A stretch of 19,888 nucleotides of DNA from the NCBI GenBank assembly GCA_030590405.1, contig JAUUYO010000021.1:1-19888 (forward strand), given 5' to 3'. Of this stretch, positions 5,918 to 13,650 are shown piece after piece. Every line of letters begins with the position of its first letter. Position 1 is the first letter of the stretch. This stretch comes from Kangiellaceae bacterium. GTDB lineage: Bacteria > Pseudomonadota > Gammaproteobacteria > Enterobacterales > Kangiellaceae. Position numbers and translations under genes: made by a program. Below the pieces are notes generated by a model that did not search any database, was not told the DNA's origin, and saw only the letters and a program-made list of their open reading frames with translations.

Positions 5918-7666
5918 ATGAACATGAGTCGCCGAGAATTCAGTCGATTAATGGCAATGGCTGGTGTTGCTGGATTACTTCCCGGGTGCGCAATTTCGGG
6001 TCGTTCACTTGATAAAATGTATGACTTACCTGCTTGGGGTGATGTGCGTTTATTGCATATGACCGATTGTCACGCCCAACTGAATCCTATTTATTTTCGT
6101 GAGCCGAATGTCAATTTAGGTTTTTATGGCGCGAAAGGTAAAGCCCCTCATTTAGTCGGCAAACAACTGTTAAAATCTTTTGAAATAAGTGAATCAGGCC
6201 CAACCGCTCACGCTTTAACTTTTTTAGATTTTGAAAACGCCGCTCATAAATTTGGTAAGGTCGGCGGTTTTGCCCATCTAAAAACCTTAGTCGATAAATT
6301 ACGTGGCGAGTATGGTGCTGATAAAACCTTACTACTCGATGGCGGTGATACCTGGCAAGGTTCTGGAACTTCCTATTGGACTCGCGGCAAAGACATGGTT
6401 GAAGCGTGTAATATACTCGGCGTTGATGTGATGACAGGTCATTGGGAATTTACTTATCAAGATACCGAAGTATTAGAAAATATTAAGTTGTTTAAAGGTG
6501 AATTCTTAGCGCAAAACGTGAGAGTGTCTGAAGATGCATTGTTTGATGATGCGCCAGCCTATGATGCCGATACCGGTCATGCATTTAAACCTTATACCAT
6601 TAAAGTGCTAAACGGTCACAGAATTGCGGTTATCGGACAGGCCTTCCCTTACACCCCAATCGCTAATCCAAAACGATTTATTCCTGACTGGTCCTTTGGC
6701 ATTCGAGATGGTGAAATGCAGGAACTCGTCGATGAAATAAGAGCCAATGAGAAACCCGCTGCGGTGGTGGTATTGTCTCATAACGGCATGGATGTTGACT
6801 TAAAAATGGCATCGGTGGTATCCGGCATTGATGCAATATTAGGTGGGCATACCCATGACGGCGTTCCCAAGGCAATCGAAGTTAAAAATGAAAGCGGCAT
6901 GACTTTGGTGACGAATGCGGGTTCTAATGGCAAGTTTCTTGGGGTAATGGATTTTAAATTTGCCAATGGAAAAATGTCGGGTTACCAATATAAATTATTG
7001 CCAATATTTTCTAACATGTTAGCTGCCGATGCTGAAATGCAAAATTACATCGACACCATGCGCTCGCCCTTTTTAGAAAAACTGCAAGAACCATTAGGCA
7101 TCGCCGGAAGCTTGCTTTATCGGCGTGGCAATTTTAATGGTACCTTCGACCAAGTGATCTGTGATGCATTACGCGATGTGAAAGATGCACAAATTTCTCT
7201 TTCTCCTGGGTTTCGTTGGGGAACTAGCGTACTTGCCGGTGATACCATCACCATGGAACATGTACTTGATCAAACTTGCATCACTTATCCGGAAACTTAC
7301 GCTCGTGAAATGTCAGGCGAAGAAATTAAATTGATATTAGAAGATGTCGCTGACAACCTGTTTAATAGCGATCCTTATTATCAACAAGGGGGCGATATGG
7401 TCAGAGTCGGCGGTTTAGATTATGCGCTCGACCCAAAAGCTGGTGCCGGACAACGTGTCACCGAAATGCAACTGGATGACGGTACTAAAATCATGGCTAA
7501 TAAAACTTACAAAGTTGCCGGTTGGGCGACCGTAGGAAGCAAAGCACCTGGCGCGCCAATTTGGGATGTGGTTGCCGAATATATGCGCAGCCAGAAGACC
7601 GTTGACTTTAAAAAACTCAACTCGCCTAAATTAGTCAACGTGAAAGAGAATCCTGGCATTGCGTAA
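5918..7666 (+). CDS. soxB: SoxB, dimanganese S-sulfosulfanyl-L-cysteine sulfohydrolase
   Basis: Hydrolyses the terminal sulfonate from SoxY-bound thiosulfate as sulfate. The 582-aa product belongs to the 5'-nucleotidase/metallophosphatase family. Visible metal and active-site motifs are TDCHAQ (Asp50, His52), LDGGDTWQGS (Asp141, Asp144), TGHWEFTY (His175), LSHNG (His288) and GGHTHDG (His311, His313). A 5'-nucleotidase C-terminal domain occupies roughly residues 390-550. The N-terminus has Arg5-Arg6 and then GLLPGC, so Cys24 could be a Tat-exported lipoprotein site followed by Ala; Pro at -2 is unusual in a lipobox, so this is tentative. A second ATG at 5924 is possible; 5918 is better placed after CAGG at 5904-5907. 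The next gene overlaps its stop. Confidence 0.96.
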   Translation: MNMSRREFSRLMAMAGVAGLLPGCAISGRSLDKMYDLPAWGDVRLLHMTDCHAQLNPIYFREPNVNLGFYGAKGKAPHLVGKQLLKSFEISESGPTAHALTFLDFENAAHKFGKVGGFAHLKTLVDKLRGEYGADKTLLLDGGDTWQGSGTSYWTRGKDMVEACNILGVDVMTGHWEFTYQDTEVLENIKLFKGEFLAQNVRVSEDALFDDAPAYDADTGHAFKPYTIKVLNGHRIAVIGQAFPYTPIANPKRFIPDWSFGIRDGEMQELVDEIRANEKPAAVVVLSHNGMDVDLKMASVVSGIDAILGGHTHDGVPKAIEVKNESGMTLVTNAGSNGKFLGVMDFKFANGKMSGYQYKLLPIFSNMLAADAEMQNYIDTMRSPFLEKLQEPLGIAGSLLYRRGNFNGTFDQVICDALRDVKDAQISLSPGFRWGTSVLAGDTITMEHVLDQTCITYPETYAREMSGEEIKLILEDVADNLFNSDPYYQQGGDMVRVGGLDYALDPKAGAGQRVTEMQLDDGTKIMANKTYKVAGWATVGSKAPGAPIWDVVAEYMRSQKTVDFKKLNSPKLVNVKENPGIA

Positions 7667-8603
7667 ATCGATCACTACTTTTATTTTATTGTTTGGTGGT
7701 TTCATCGGCTTCAATCTTTTAGCCGAAACTTCGCAAAAATTACCTGAGCTGATTCTGACCAAAGTGAGCGAAAAAGTCTATTCAGCAATTGGCGTAACCT
7801 TGCCCCCGGATTATAGTAATTGGGGGCATAATAATAATCTCAGTGTTGTTATTGGTGATAAGCAGGTACTGGTGGTCAATGGTGGCGATAGTTATTTACT
7901 CGCCAAGGCGCTCCACCGGGAAATTAAAAAATTAACCTCTAATCCTGTTACCTGGCTCGTCAATGAAAACGGCCAAGGTCACTCGATGTTAGGCAATAGT
8001 TATTGGCGAGAAATGAAAGTGCCGATCATTGCCAACATCGAAGCCGCTAAAGCTTTTGAAGAAGATTCTTCCGGTTTATTTTCTCGAATGAAATTAAGAA
8101 GCAAAGAACGCGCTAAAGACACATTTATCACAACTCCTGATATTACCTTCGATAAAAATTATCGATTAGATTTAGGTAATACACCAGTTGAGCTGGTTAA
8201 TTTTGGTCCGGCCCACTCTGCTGGCGATGTTTCAGTTTGGCTGCCGCAGGAAAAAACATTGATCGCAGGCGATATCGCTTTTCATCAACGAATGCTGGCG
8301 GTTTTTCCAGAGACCAATACAAAAATGTGGTTGCAATCATTTGAAAAAATGATGCAACTTAAACCGCAACATGTCGTACCGGGACACGGTCAGCCGACCG
8401 ACCTGGCGACCATAAAAAAATATACTTATGACTATTTGGTATTTCTGCGCACTGAAGTAGAAAAGCTATTAGATGAGGATTTAGGGCTAACCGAAGCCTA
8501 TCAAATTGACCAATCCGCTTATTCCGATTTAGATACCTTTGAAGAACTTGCGAGCAAAAATGCCGGGCGCGTTTTTCAAGAAATGGAAATGGATGCTTTT
8601 TAG
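7659..8603 (+). CDS. secreted metallo-beta-lactamase-fold protein, SoxH-like, altered metal motif
   Basis: MBL-fold protein of 314 aa with a Sec-type signal (about residues 1-22). It starts at TTG 7659, overlapping the soxB stop by 8 bases, so translation is probably coupled; no ATG lies nearby in frame. The usual zinc motif THxHxDH is replaced by NENGQGHSMLGN (residues 102-113): the first two metal His positions are Asn104 and Gln106. Later motifs are intact: GPAHSAGD (His186), LIAGDIAFH (Asp205) and VPGHGQ (His243). I recall sox/dsr-linked relatives with a similar Gln-containing motif, so this may be a family trait rather than decay. MBL proteins such as SoxH occur in sox clusters without a settled role. 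Metal content and substrate are unknown; it might act on sulfur-loaded thiols or persulfides, which is inference. Confidence 0.8.
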   Translation: MRKSITTFILLFGGFIGFNLLAETSQKLPELILTKVSEKVYSAIGVTLPPDYSNWGHNNNLSVVIGDKQVLVVNGGDSYLLAKALHREIKKLTSNPVTWLVNENGQGHSMLGNSYWREMKVPIIANIEAAKAFEEDSSGLFSRMKLRSKERAKDTFITTPDITFDKNYRLDLGNTPVELVNFGPAHSAGDVSVWLPQEKTLIAGDIAFHQRMLAVFPETNTKMWLQSFEKMMQLKPQHVVPGHGQPTDLATIKKYTYDYLVFLRTEVEKLLDEDLGLTEAYQIDQSAYSDLDTFEELASKNAGRVFQEMEMDAF

Positions 8604-8655
8604 ACTTTTTTAGGTTTAACTCTTTTTAAATTCAGTCATAACAGGAAAACCAACA

Positions 8656-9555
8656 ATGAAACATTCATTTTTATTAAGTAAAACGCTATTATTGATCCTG
8701 TTATTAATATCACTTATCCCAACTAGTCATTTAATCGCAAAACCGCTCACGCTCTCCTTCAATAAACTTGTTGTTAACGCTGAAATTATTGAATCCAAGG
8801 ATAAACAAAAACCATTTTTTTTAATCTTACATGGCACTTTGGCATGGCATGGTATGGAATTGCCCAATACCATTCAACAACTGCTTGCCGACGAAGACTA
8901 TGGTAGTTTGGCCTTTACTTTAAGCCTTGGCGAAACCAATCGCAGCGGATTCTTTGATTGTACTCATCCGATCATTTCAGGTCACGAGGATGCGCAAGTC
9001 GAGATTGAATTTTGGTTAAATCAGCTTACTAAAATGGGCTATCAAAACATCATGCTGATTGGCCACTCTAGAGGTGGCGCGCAAATGGCAAGCTTTGCAT
9101 TAGAAAATGCTGAGAAAATCAAGGGGGCTTTCCTCATTGCCCCACTTATCTGGGATAAAAAACAAGTTCACAGCTCTTACCAGCCGGTTTCTAAGCTTGA
9201 TCTAATACAACAACTTGAGCGTTTGAAGATGCAACCGAACAAGATTTTATCTAACCAGAATATTTTACATTGCAAAAAAGCTACGGTATCTGGCAAGGCT
9301 TTTCTTTCCTACTATGATGAGCTGCCAGAAAAGAACACACCTGGCCTGCTCAAATCTATCACGGTTCCGACTAAAATTTATTTAGGCGACAGCGACCCTT
9401 TGACCAAGGGGTTTGTGGCACAAAAAGCATTATTCTCCCATAACAAAATGATCAAACATATAATGATTGAAGATGCTGATCACTTTTTTAGAGATTTTGC
9501 AGCCGAAGAGGTCGTTAGTGATATAATTGGTTCTCTGCCAGCGGAAAGCCATTAA
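8656..9555 (+). CDS. secreted alpha/beta-hydrolase of unknown substrate
   Basis: Predicted periplasmic alpha/beta-hydrolase of 299 aa. A signal peptide or N-terminal anchor covers about residues 1-28. The oxyanion-hole motif LILHGT (near residue 57) is followed by the nucleophile elbow GHSRGG with Ser138. Acid candidates are Asp245 or Asp247 in LGDSDP, and the catalytic His is His276 in DADHFF. The complete triad suggests an active hydrolase or thioesterase-like enzyme. Two cysteines in the mature part (NRSGFFDCTH and ILHCKKA) could form a disulfide. AGGA at 8642-8645 precedes the ATG. It lies 52 bases after the MBL gene and 12 before the thioredoxin gene, so all three are probably co-transcribed with soxB. 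No substrate can be named. Confidence 0.8.
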   Translation: MKHSFLLSKTLLLILLLISLIPTSHLIAKPLTLSFNKLVVNAEIIESKDKQKPFFLILHGTLAWHGMELPNTIQQLLADEDYGSLAFTLSLGETNRSGFFDCTHPIISGHEDAQVEIEFWLNQLTKMGYQNIMLIGHSRGGAQMASFALENAEKIKGAFLIAPLIWDKKQVHSSYQPVSKLDLIQQLERLKMQPNKILSNQNILHCKKATVSGKAFLSYYDELPEKNTPGLLKSITVPTKIYLGDSDPLTKGFVAQKALFSHNKMIKHIMIEDADHFFRDFAAEEVVSDIIGSLPAESH

Positions 9556-9567
9556 GAGTATCAAGTT

Positions 9568-10065
9568 TTGAACAAGTTGCGACTTCAACCTTATCTACTC
9601 TCTATCTGTATCGGCTTGCTAGTCTCCAGTTTTGCCAAAGCATCTGAAACGATCCCACTAACAATAGACCTATCGGAAGATGGCAAAATCCAACAACAAA
9701 CCAATCGAATTATTCTACTTTACGTATCAGCGCCCCACTGCGCTTTTTGTAAAAAATTAGAAAAAGAAGTGCTTTTTCCGCTGATCCGTAGCGGCGAATA
9801 CCAAGATAAAATTATTCTACGAAAAATCGACTGGACATCATCCATATCAATTAAAAATTTCTCCGGTAAGAGCATGAACCCAAAGGCATTTCTAAAAAAT
9901 TACAATATTCAAATCACACCAACGTTGCTTTTTCTGGATACCAATGGAAACCAGGTCATTGATAAACTACTAGGATATCGAGGCGGAGAGTTCTTTTGGT
10001 ATTACTTTGATGTCGCGATAGAAAAAGCCAATAAACGGCTGGCTAAGCTCATCATTGCAAAATAG
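9568..10065 (+). CDS. soxW: secreted thioredoxin-fold protein, SoxW-like
   Basis: Periplasmic thioredoxin-fold protein of 165 aa. A signal peptide ends around residue 25 (FAKA before SE). The redox site is CAFC at residues 58-61 in SAPHCAFCKKLEKEV, a form seen in SoxW and related thiol reductases rather than classical CGPC thioredoxin. The cis-proline is in QITPTLLFLD, and GYRGGEFFWYYF forms the last core segment. It starts at TTG 9568 with GAG at 9556-9558; TTG 9577 is an alternative. It is the last gene of the sox run. SoxW-type proteins are thought to keep SoxY or other Sox cysteines reduced. No SoxV/CcdA-type electron donor is encoded in the window. The symbol is by similarity and context. 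Confidence 0.7.
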   Translation: MNKLRLQPYLLSICIGLLVSSFAKASETIPLTIDLSEDGKIQQQTNRIILLYVSAPHCAFCKKLEKEVLFPLIRSGEYQDKIILRKIDWTSSISIKNFSGKSMNPKAFLKNYNIQITPTLLFLDTNGNQVIDKLLGYRGGEFFWYYFDVAIEKANKRLAKLIIAK

Positions 10066-10261
10066 CATCGAAAGAAACATCCTCAGCGACTATTAGGGTT
10101 TTTGCATATCCTCTCCAAATTAACCTTAGAGTAAGACTGCAAAGAACAACATCAATTAGATTGATTTCGTTCAACATATTCCAATATTTAAATAAGATCG
10201 CTTATAAACCGAACAAATTGTTACTTATTGTATATTAAATAACTGATTTTTCGATAATGAT
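10066..10261. other. intergenic DNA after the sox genes, no gene seen
   Basis: AT-rich, with no convincing ORF and no strong intrinsic terminator for the sox transcript. The decamer GAGTAAGACT at 10129-10138 recurs at 10311-10320 just downstream of the rne-side promoter; significance unknown. Read-through from sox into rne cannot be excluded. Confidence 0.5.
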
Positions 10262-10290
10262 TTGATGTGTAAAAATAATGTTGCTATAGT
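10262..10290 (+). promoter_or_regulatory. sigma70-like promoter upstream of rne
   Basis: TTGATG (-35, 10262-10267) and TATAGT (-10, 10285-10290) are separated by exactly 17 bases. Transcription would start near 10297. This is the best promoter-like element in the gap and would give rne a leader of about 715 nt. Confidence 0.6.
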
Positions 10291-10450
10291 TCGCCTGCTG
10301 GAAGTAAGTTGAGTAAGACTTGTCCTTGGGCAGTAGACCACAAGGAACCAGAGGAGCGCTCCGCCTTATTTTGATAACTTTAGAATAAGCTGTTGTGAAG
10401 CGCCAGATAGCTGATTTTCAATAGAACAGTAATTTTGGGGTGATTATCCT

Positions 10451-10483
10451 ATGATTTTTCAGTTTCTGGAAGATTCCGCTTAA
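10451..10483 (+). CDS. possible 10-codon leader ORF
   Basis: ATG at 10451 encodes MIFQFLEDSA and then TAA. GGGG at about 10437-10440 could serve as a ribosome site, about 10 bases upstream. The stop lies 10 bases before the terminator-like hairpin at 10494-10518, a layout like a leader peptide. Such short ORFs arise often by chance and nothing in the residues suggests an attenuation sensor. Confidence 0.2.
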   Translation: MIFQFLEDSA

Positions 10484-10493
10484 TGAATTCAAC

Positions 10494-10521
10494 AATGCTG
10501 CCCTTTTTAGACAGCATTTTT
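10494..10521 (+). terminator. weak terminator-like hairpin in the rne leader
   Basis: AATGCTG (10494-10500) pairs with CAGCATT (10512-10518), loop 11 bases, followed by T residues to 10521. Only three of seven pairs are GC, so it would be a weak terminator. It could end a roughly 220-nt RNA from the promoter at 10262-10290, or attenuate rne transcription. Confidence 0.35.
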
Positions 10522-10978
10522 AAATAAAATGACAAATCTTAACTAATGAATTACTTCAATATAGATTTGTACCAATACAACGTCGACGTTTAGACGTGAG
10601 AGAATAGAATATAAATCGAGTTATCCCTAATAAGCTTAATAACTAGCTATTAGATTTAACCCCTGATTTAATGAAGAAATAAGATATTTTAATACAATGG
10701 GCTACAGAATTTGTAGCGATAGAAACTCAGTAAGCCATTTAAAGCCTGGCAACCGACGACTCAGATTCACAGACATCCGAATTCAGTCTATCTAAACTTC
10801 CAGGAAGGGTTCGAATAATTGTTCGCCACCCCCGTTAACTGATTGATTTAAAAGAATATTAATGACATTTAAAATCATTTGAACTTTAATAAATCCAAAC
10901 GCTGACCAGTTTCACTTGTACTAACAACCAACCTTATTCCCTCCCTTCTATCTCCAGCCTAATTTCGTCACTTAGAAC

Positions 10979-10999
10979 TTTGATCTTAAAATGATCAAA
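10979..10999 (+). other. 7-bp hairpin just before the rne ribosome site
   Basis: TTTGATC (10979-10985) and GATCAAA (10993-10999) flank a 7-base loop. The AGAGAG ribosome site follows immediately and the ATG is at 11014. A hairpin this close could influence ribosome loading or RNase E cleavage of its own mRNA. Confidence 0.4.
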
Positions 11000-11013
11000 A
11001 AGAGAGATAAATA

Positions 11014-13644
11014 ATGAAAAGAATGCTAATTAACGCTACTCAACCTGAAGAGGTGAGAGTTGCATTAGTTGATGGTCAAAACCTATTTGACCTGGATATT
11101 GAACTGGTTGGCCGAGAGCAAAAGAAAGCCAACATCCACAAAGGAAAAATCACCCGAGTTGAGCCCAGTCTGGAAGCTGCTTTTGTTGATTACGGTGCCG
11201 ATCGACACGGATTCCTACCCCTTAAAGAAATTTCTCGCGAATACTTTACCGACAAAAATACCCGAGGACGCCCTAATATAAAGGACGTAATCAAAGAAGG
11301 TCAGGAAGTTATTGTACAAATTGATAAGGAAGAACGCGGCAATAAAGGCGCAGCGCTGACCACTTTTATCAGTCTGGCCGGTTGTTATCTGGTGTTAATG
11401 CCAAACAATCCTCGCGCAGGCGGTATTTCTCGCAGAATTGAAGGACAAGAAAGAGACGAGCTTCGTGAAGCAATGCGTGATGTTAATACCCCAAAAGGCA
11501 TGGGTTGTATCGTTAGAACCGCCGGCGTTGGTCGTAGTGCAGAAGAACTAGAATGGGACATGAAGGTTTTACAGAATCTTTGGGGCGCTATTATTAAAGC
11601 TTCTGAATCTCGCCCTGCCCCTTTCCTGATCCATCAGGAAAGTGATGTCATTATCCGTTCTTTACGTGATTATTTGCGTGCAGATATCGGCGAAATTGTA
11701 GTTGATAAAAAAGATATTTTTGAAAAAGTAAAACGCCAGATAGAATTTATCAGGCCAGAATTTTCTAATCGCGTAAAGCTAAACGATGATCGTGATGTAC
11801 CATTATTCAATCGATTCCAGATTGAAAACCAAATTGAATCGGCTTTTTTACGTGAAGTCAGATTGCCCTCTGGTGGCTCAATTGTTATCGATCCAACTGA
11901 AGCGCTTGTTTCTATCGACATTAACTCAGCCAGAGCAACTAAAGGCGCAGATATTGAAGAAACCGCATTCCATACTAATAAAGAAGCGGCTGTCGAGATA
12001 GCCAGGCAATTACGCTTAAGAGATATGGGTGGCTTGGTAGTCATCGACTTTATCGATATGTCACCGGCCCGTAATCAACGAGAAGTTGAAAACGTGTTAC
12101 GTAAAGCGCTCACTCAAGATCGCGCACGAGTTCAAGTTGGCAAGATCTCACGTTTCGGTTTATTAGAAATGTCACGTCAACGATTAAAACCCTCTTTAGG
12201 CGAATCAGCTCACGGAGTTTGTCCTCGTTGTTCGGGCACCGGAGTTGTTCGAGGCGTGCAATCGCTAGCTTTGTCGATCCTTCGGTTAGTTGAAGAGGAA
12301 GCGGCTAAAGATTCTACAGCGATGGTACAGGCGATCCTTCCGGTTCCTGTTGCAACTTTTCTGCTGAATGAAAAACGTAAAATTATTGCTGCGATTGAGA
12401 AGCGACAAAGAACGGAATTAGTCATTATACCAAATCCCTATATGGAAACCCCTAATTACGAAATCAATCGATTGCGTAAATCAGAAGCTATTGCAGGCGA
12501 AAGTTACAAAGTACCTAAGCAACCAGAACTTGAAATAGTCACGACCAGCAATGAAGCGACAGTGGGAAAACCTGTCGAACAAGCTGCTGTAAGTAATTTT
12601 GAAATGCCGACACCACCAGCGCCTAAACATGTAGAAAAAGAACAACCTAAGAAGATTGGTCTAATTTCTCGATTATGGACGTCGCTATTTGGTGATAGCG
12701 ATGAACAAAATAAAAAGGATAATAAACGAGATTATAAAGGCAATCGCAACAGAAACAATCGCAACCAAAATAATCGTAACAGAAGCAATCGAAATCGAAA
12801 TAATCGCAACCGACATCGCAATAAAGATCAACTCGATCAAACTGGCGAAACAACGAGTGATCAAAACAAACAGCAGGATAATAAAAACACTAAACAAAAA
12901 CAGGAAGAACGCAAGCCGCAAAGTGAAGGTCAAAATCGTGGTAATCGCTCTCCAAGAGGTTCGCGTAATGCCAGAAACGATCGCAACAGAGGCAATCAGC
13001 GAAATAAAAACGAAGGTCAAAGAGAGCAGCAACAAGCTGTTCAAGATCGTCAACCCAGGCCAGAGCGTAAATCGAGAGATGAACGACGCAAAGAGGTTCC
13101 AACTAATCAACCTGCGGCAACAGCGGTCAAAGACAATCAGTTAGTTAACAATGCCCCTAAGGAACAGGTATCGGCTAATAAAGCAGTGGAGAAAAAAACA
13201 GTAGAACAGCAGAATAAATCAACCACTAATCAGCCTGTTGAGAATAAGGTAAAAGAGTTTAAATCTACTGAGACTAAACCAACTGTAAGTGAGCAACCAA
13301 AACAAGCTCCAGTGGTTCCGGCTGCTGATGTCAACACCGATAAACCTGCAACAAAAACAAAAACGCTCGAAACTCAAGCGGTTAAATCAGCTGTGGTTGA
13401 AACTAAGGCTCCAGTGGAACAAGTTGTCGTTAAGCCTGTTCAGCCATCAGTACCTCGAAAATCTTACTCAGCTATGGCAAAAGCGAATAATCCTGAGCCG
13501 CTAGTGATTGTTGATTTTGGATTCTCAGCAAAGATTTATGCTGAAGGTGAGATGGTTACCGCCAATTGGGTTGAGCCAGAAAATGTTAGCAAAAGTTATA
13601 GCCCAATGACTAAGCCAAATTTAGAAGAGTTAATGGCTGGTTAA
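11014..13644 (+). CDS. rne: ribonuclease E
   Basis: Essential endoribonuclease and scaffold of the RNA degradosome. The 876-aa protein starts at ATG 11014 after AGAGAG. The catalytic half is complete: N-terminus MKRMLINATQ, S1 domain at about 36-118, 5' sensor and RNase H-like segments, metal-binding Asp302 (SIDINSARATKG) and Asp345 (VVIDFIDM), and the zinc-link Cys403 and Cys406 (CPRCSGTG); each is one less than the E. coli number. Residues 548-560 (IGLISRLWTSLFG) form an amphipathic helix resembling the membrane-targeting segment. An Arg/Asn-rich stretch follows (about 570-700), then a Pro/Gln/Lys-rich disordered region. The tail has two SYSxM motifs, at 817-821 and 861-865, resembling the PMT-containing PNPase-binding end of other RNase E proteins. 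A retained C-terminal scaffold distinguishes it from RNase G. Confidence 0.97.
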   Translation: MKRMLINATQPEEVRVALVDGQNLFDLDIELVGREQKKANIHKGKITRVEPSLEAAFVDYGADRHGFLPLKEISREYFTDKNTRGRPNIKDVIKEGQEVIVQIDKEERGNKGAALTTFISLAGCYLVLMPNNPRAGGISRRIEGQERDELREAMRDVNTPKGMGCIVRTAGVGRSAEELEWDMKVLQNLWGAIIKASESRPAPFLIHQESDVIIRSLRDYLRADIGEIVVDKKDIFEKVKRQIEFIRPEFSNRVKLNDDRDVPLFNRFQIENQIESAFLREVRLPSGGSIVIDPTEALVSIDINSARATKGADIEETAFHTNKEAAVEIARQLRLRDMGGLVVIDFIDMSPARNQREVENVLRKALTQDRARVQVGKISRFGLLEMSRQRLKPSLGESAHGVCPRCSGTGVVRGVQSLALSILRLVEEEAAKDSTAMVQAILPVPVATFLLNEKRKIIAAIEKRQRTELVIIPNPYMETPNYEINRLRKSEAIAGESYKVPKQPELEIVTTSNEATVGKPVEQAAVSNFEMPTPPAPKHVEKEQPKKIGLISRLWTSLFGDSDEQNKKDNKRDYKGNRNRNNRNQNNRNRSNRNRNNRNRHRNKDQLDQTGETTSDQNKQQDNKNTKQKQEERKPQSEGQNRGNRSPRGSRNARNDRNRGNQRNKNEGQREQQQAVQDRQPRPERKSRDERRKEVPTNQPAATAVKDNQLVNNAPKEQVSANKAVEKKTVEQQNKSTTNQPVENKVKEFKSTETKPTVSEQPKQAPVVPAADVNTDKPATKTKTLETQAVKSAVVETKAPVEQVVVKPVQPSVPRKSYSAMAKANNPEPLVIVDFGFSAKIYAEGEMVTANWVEPENVSKSYSPMTKPNLEELMAG

Positions 13645-13650
13645 TTGACC

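Larger units (their letters stand above)
10297..11013 (+). other. putative long structured 5' leader of rne (or leader plus small RNA)
   Basis: No protein-coding gene is seen. Several local inverted repeats are: TCCTTG/CAAGGA (10323-10328/10341-10346); nested stems 10356-10360/10399-10403 and 10365-10370/10384-10389; AATGCTG/CAGCATT (10494-10500/10512-10518); GCTACA/TGTAGC (10701-10706/10712-10716 plus one base); GGGT-CGAA/TTCG-ACCC (10807-10815/10822-10831); TTTGATC/GATCAAA (10979-10985/10993-10999). AATGGGCT at 10696-10703 could instead pair with AGCCATT at 10733-10739, competing with the GCTACA hairpin. AACGTCGACGTT at 10579-10590 is a perfect palindrome. In enterics RNase E cleaves its own structured leader for feedback control; an equivalent role here is inferred, and I could not align it to the known rne leader hairpins. 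Confidence 0.45.

Noticed and set aside
10297..10521. CsrB/RsmZ-like small RNA, because of several GGA motifs.
   Set aside because: Only about four GGA motifs are present and they are not in a regular series of hairpin loops.
10804..10835. GGTTCGAAT at 10809-10817, like a tRNA T-loop.
   Set aside because: The flanking bases do not form a T stem, and no acceptor, anticodon arm or CCA end could be placed around it.
10297..11013. 6S RNA, tmRNA, RNase P RNA or SRP RNA in the rne gap.
   Set aside because: None of the conserved core segments I know for these RNAs is present.
12685..13144. Long overlapping open frames on both strands within the rne tail (for example 12685-13110 on - and 12689-13144 on +).
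   Set aside because: They arise from the biased Arg/Asn/Lys/Gln codons of the disordered RNase E tail. The translations are low-complexity, lack ribosome sites and show no family signature.
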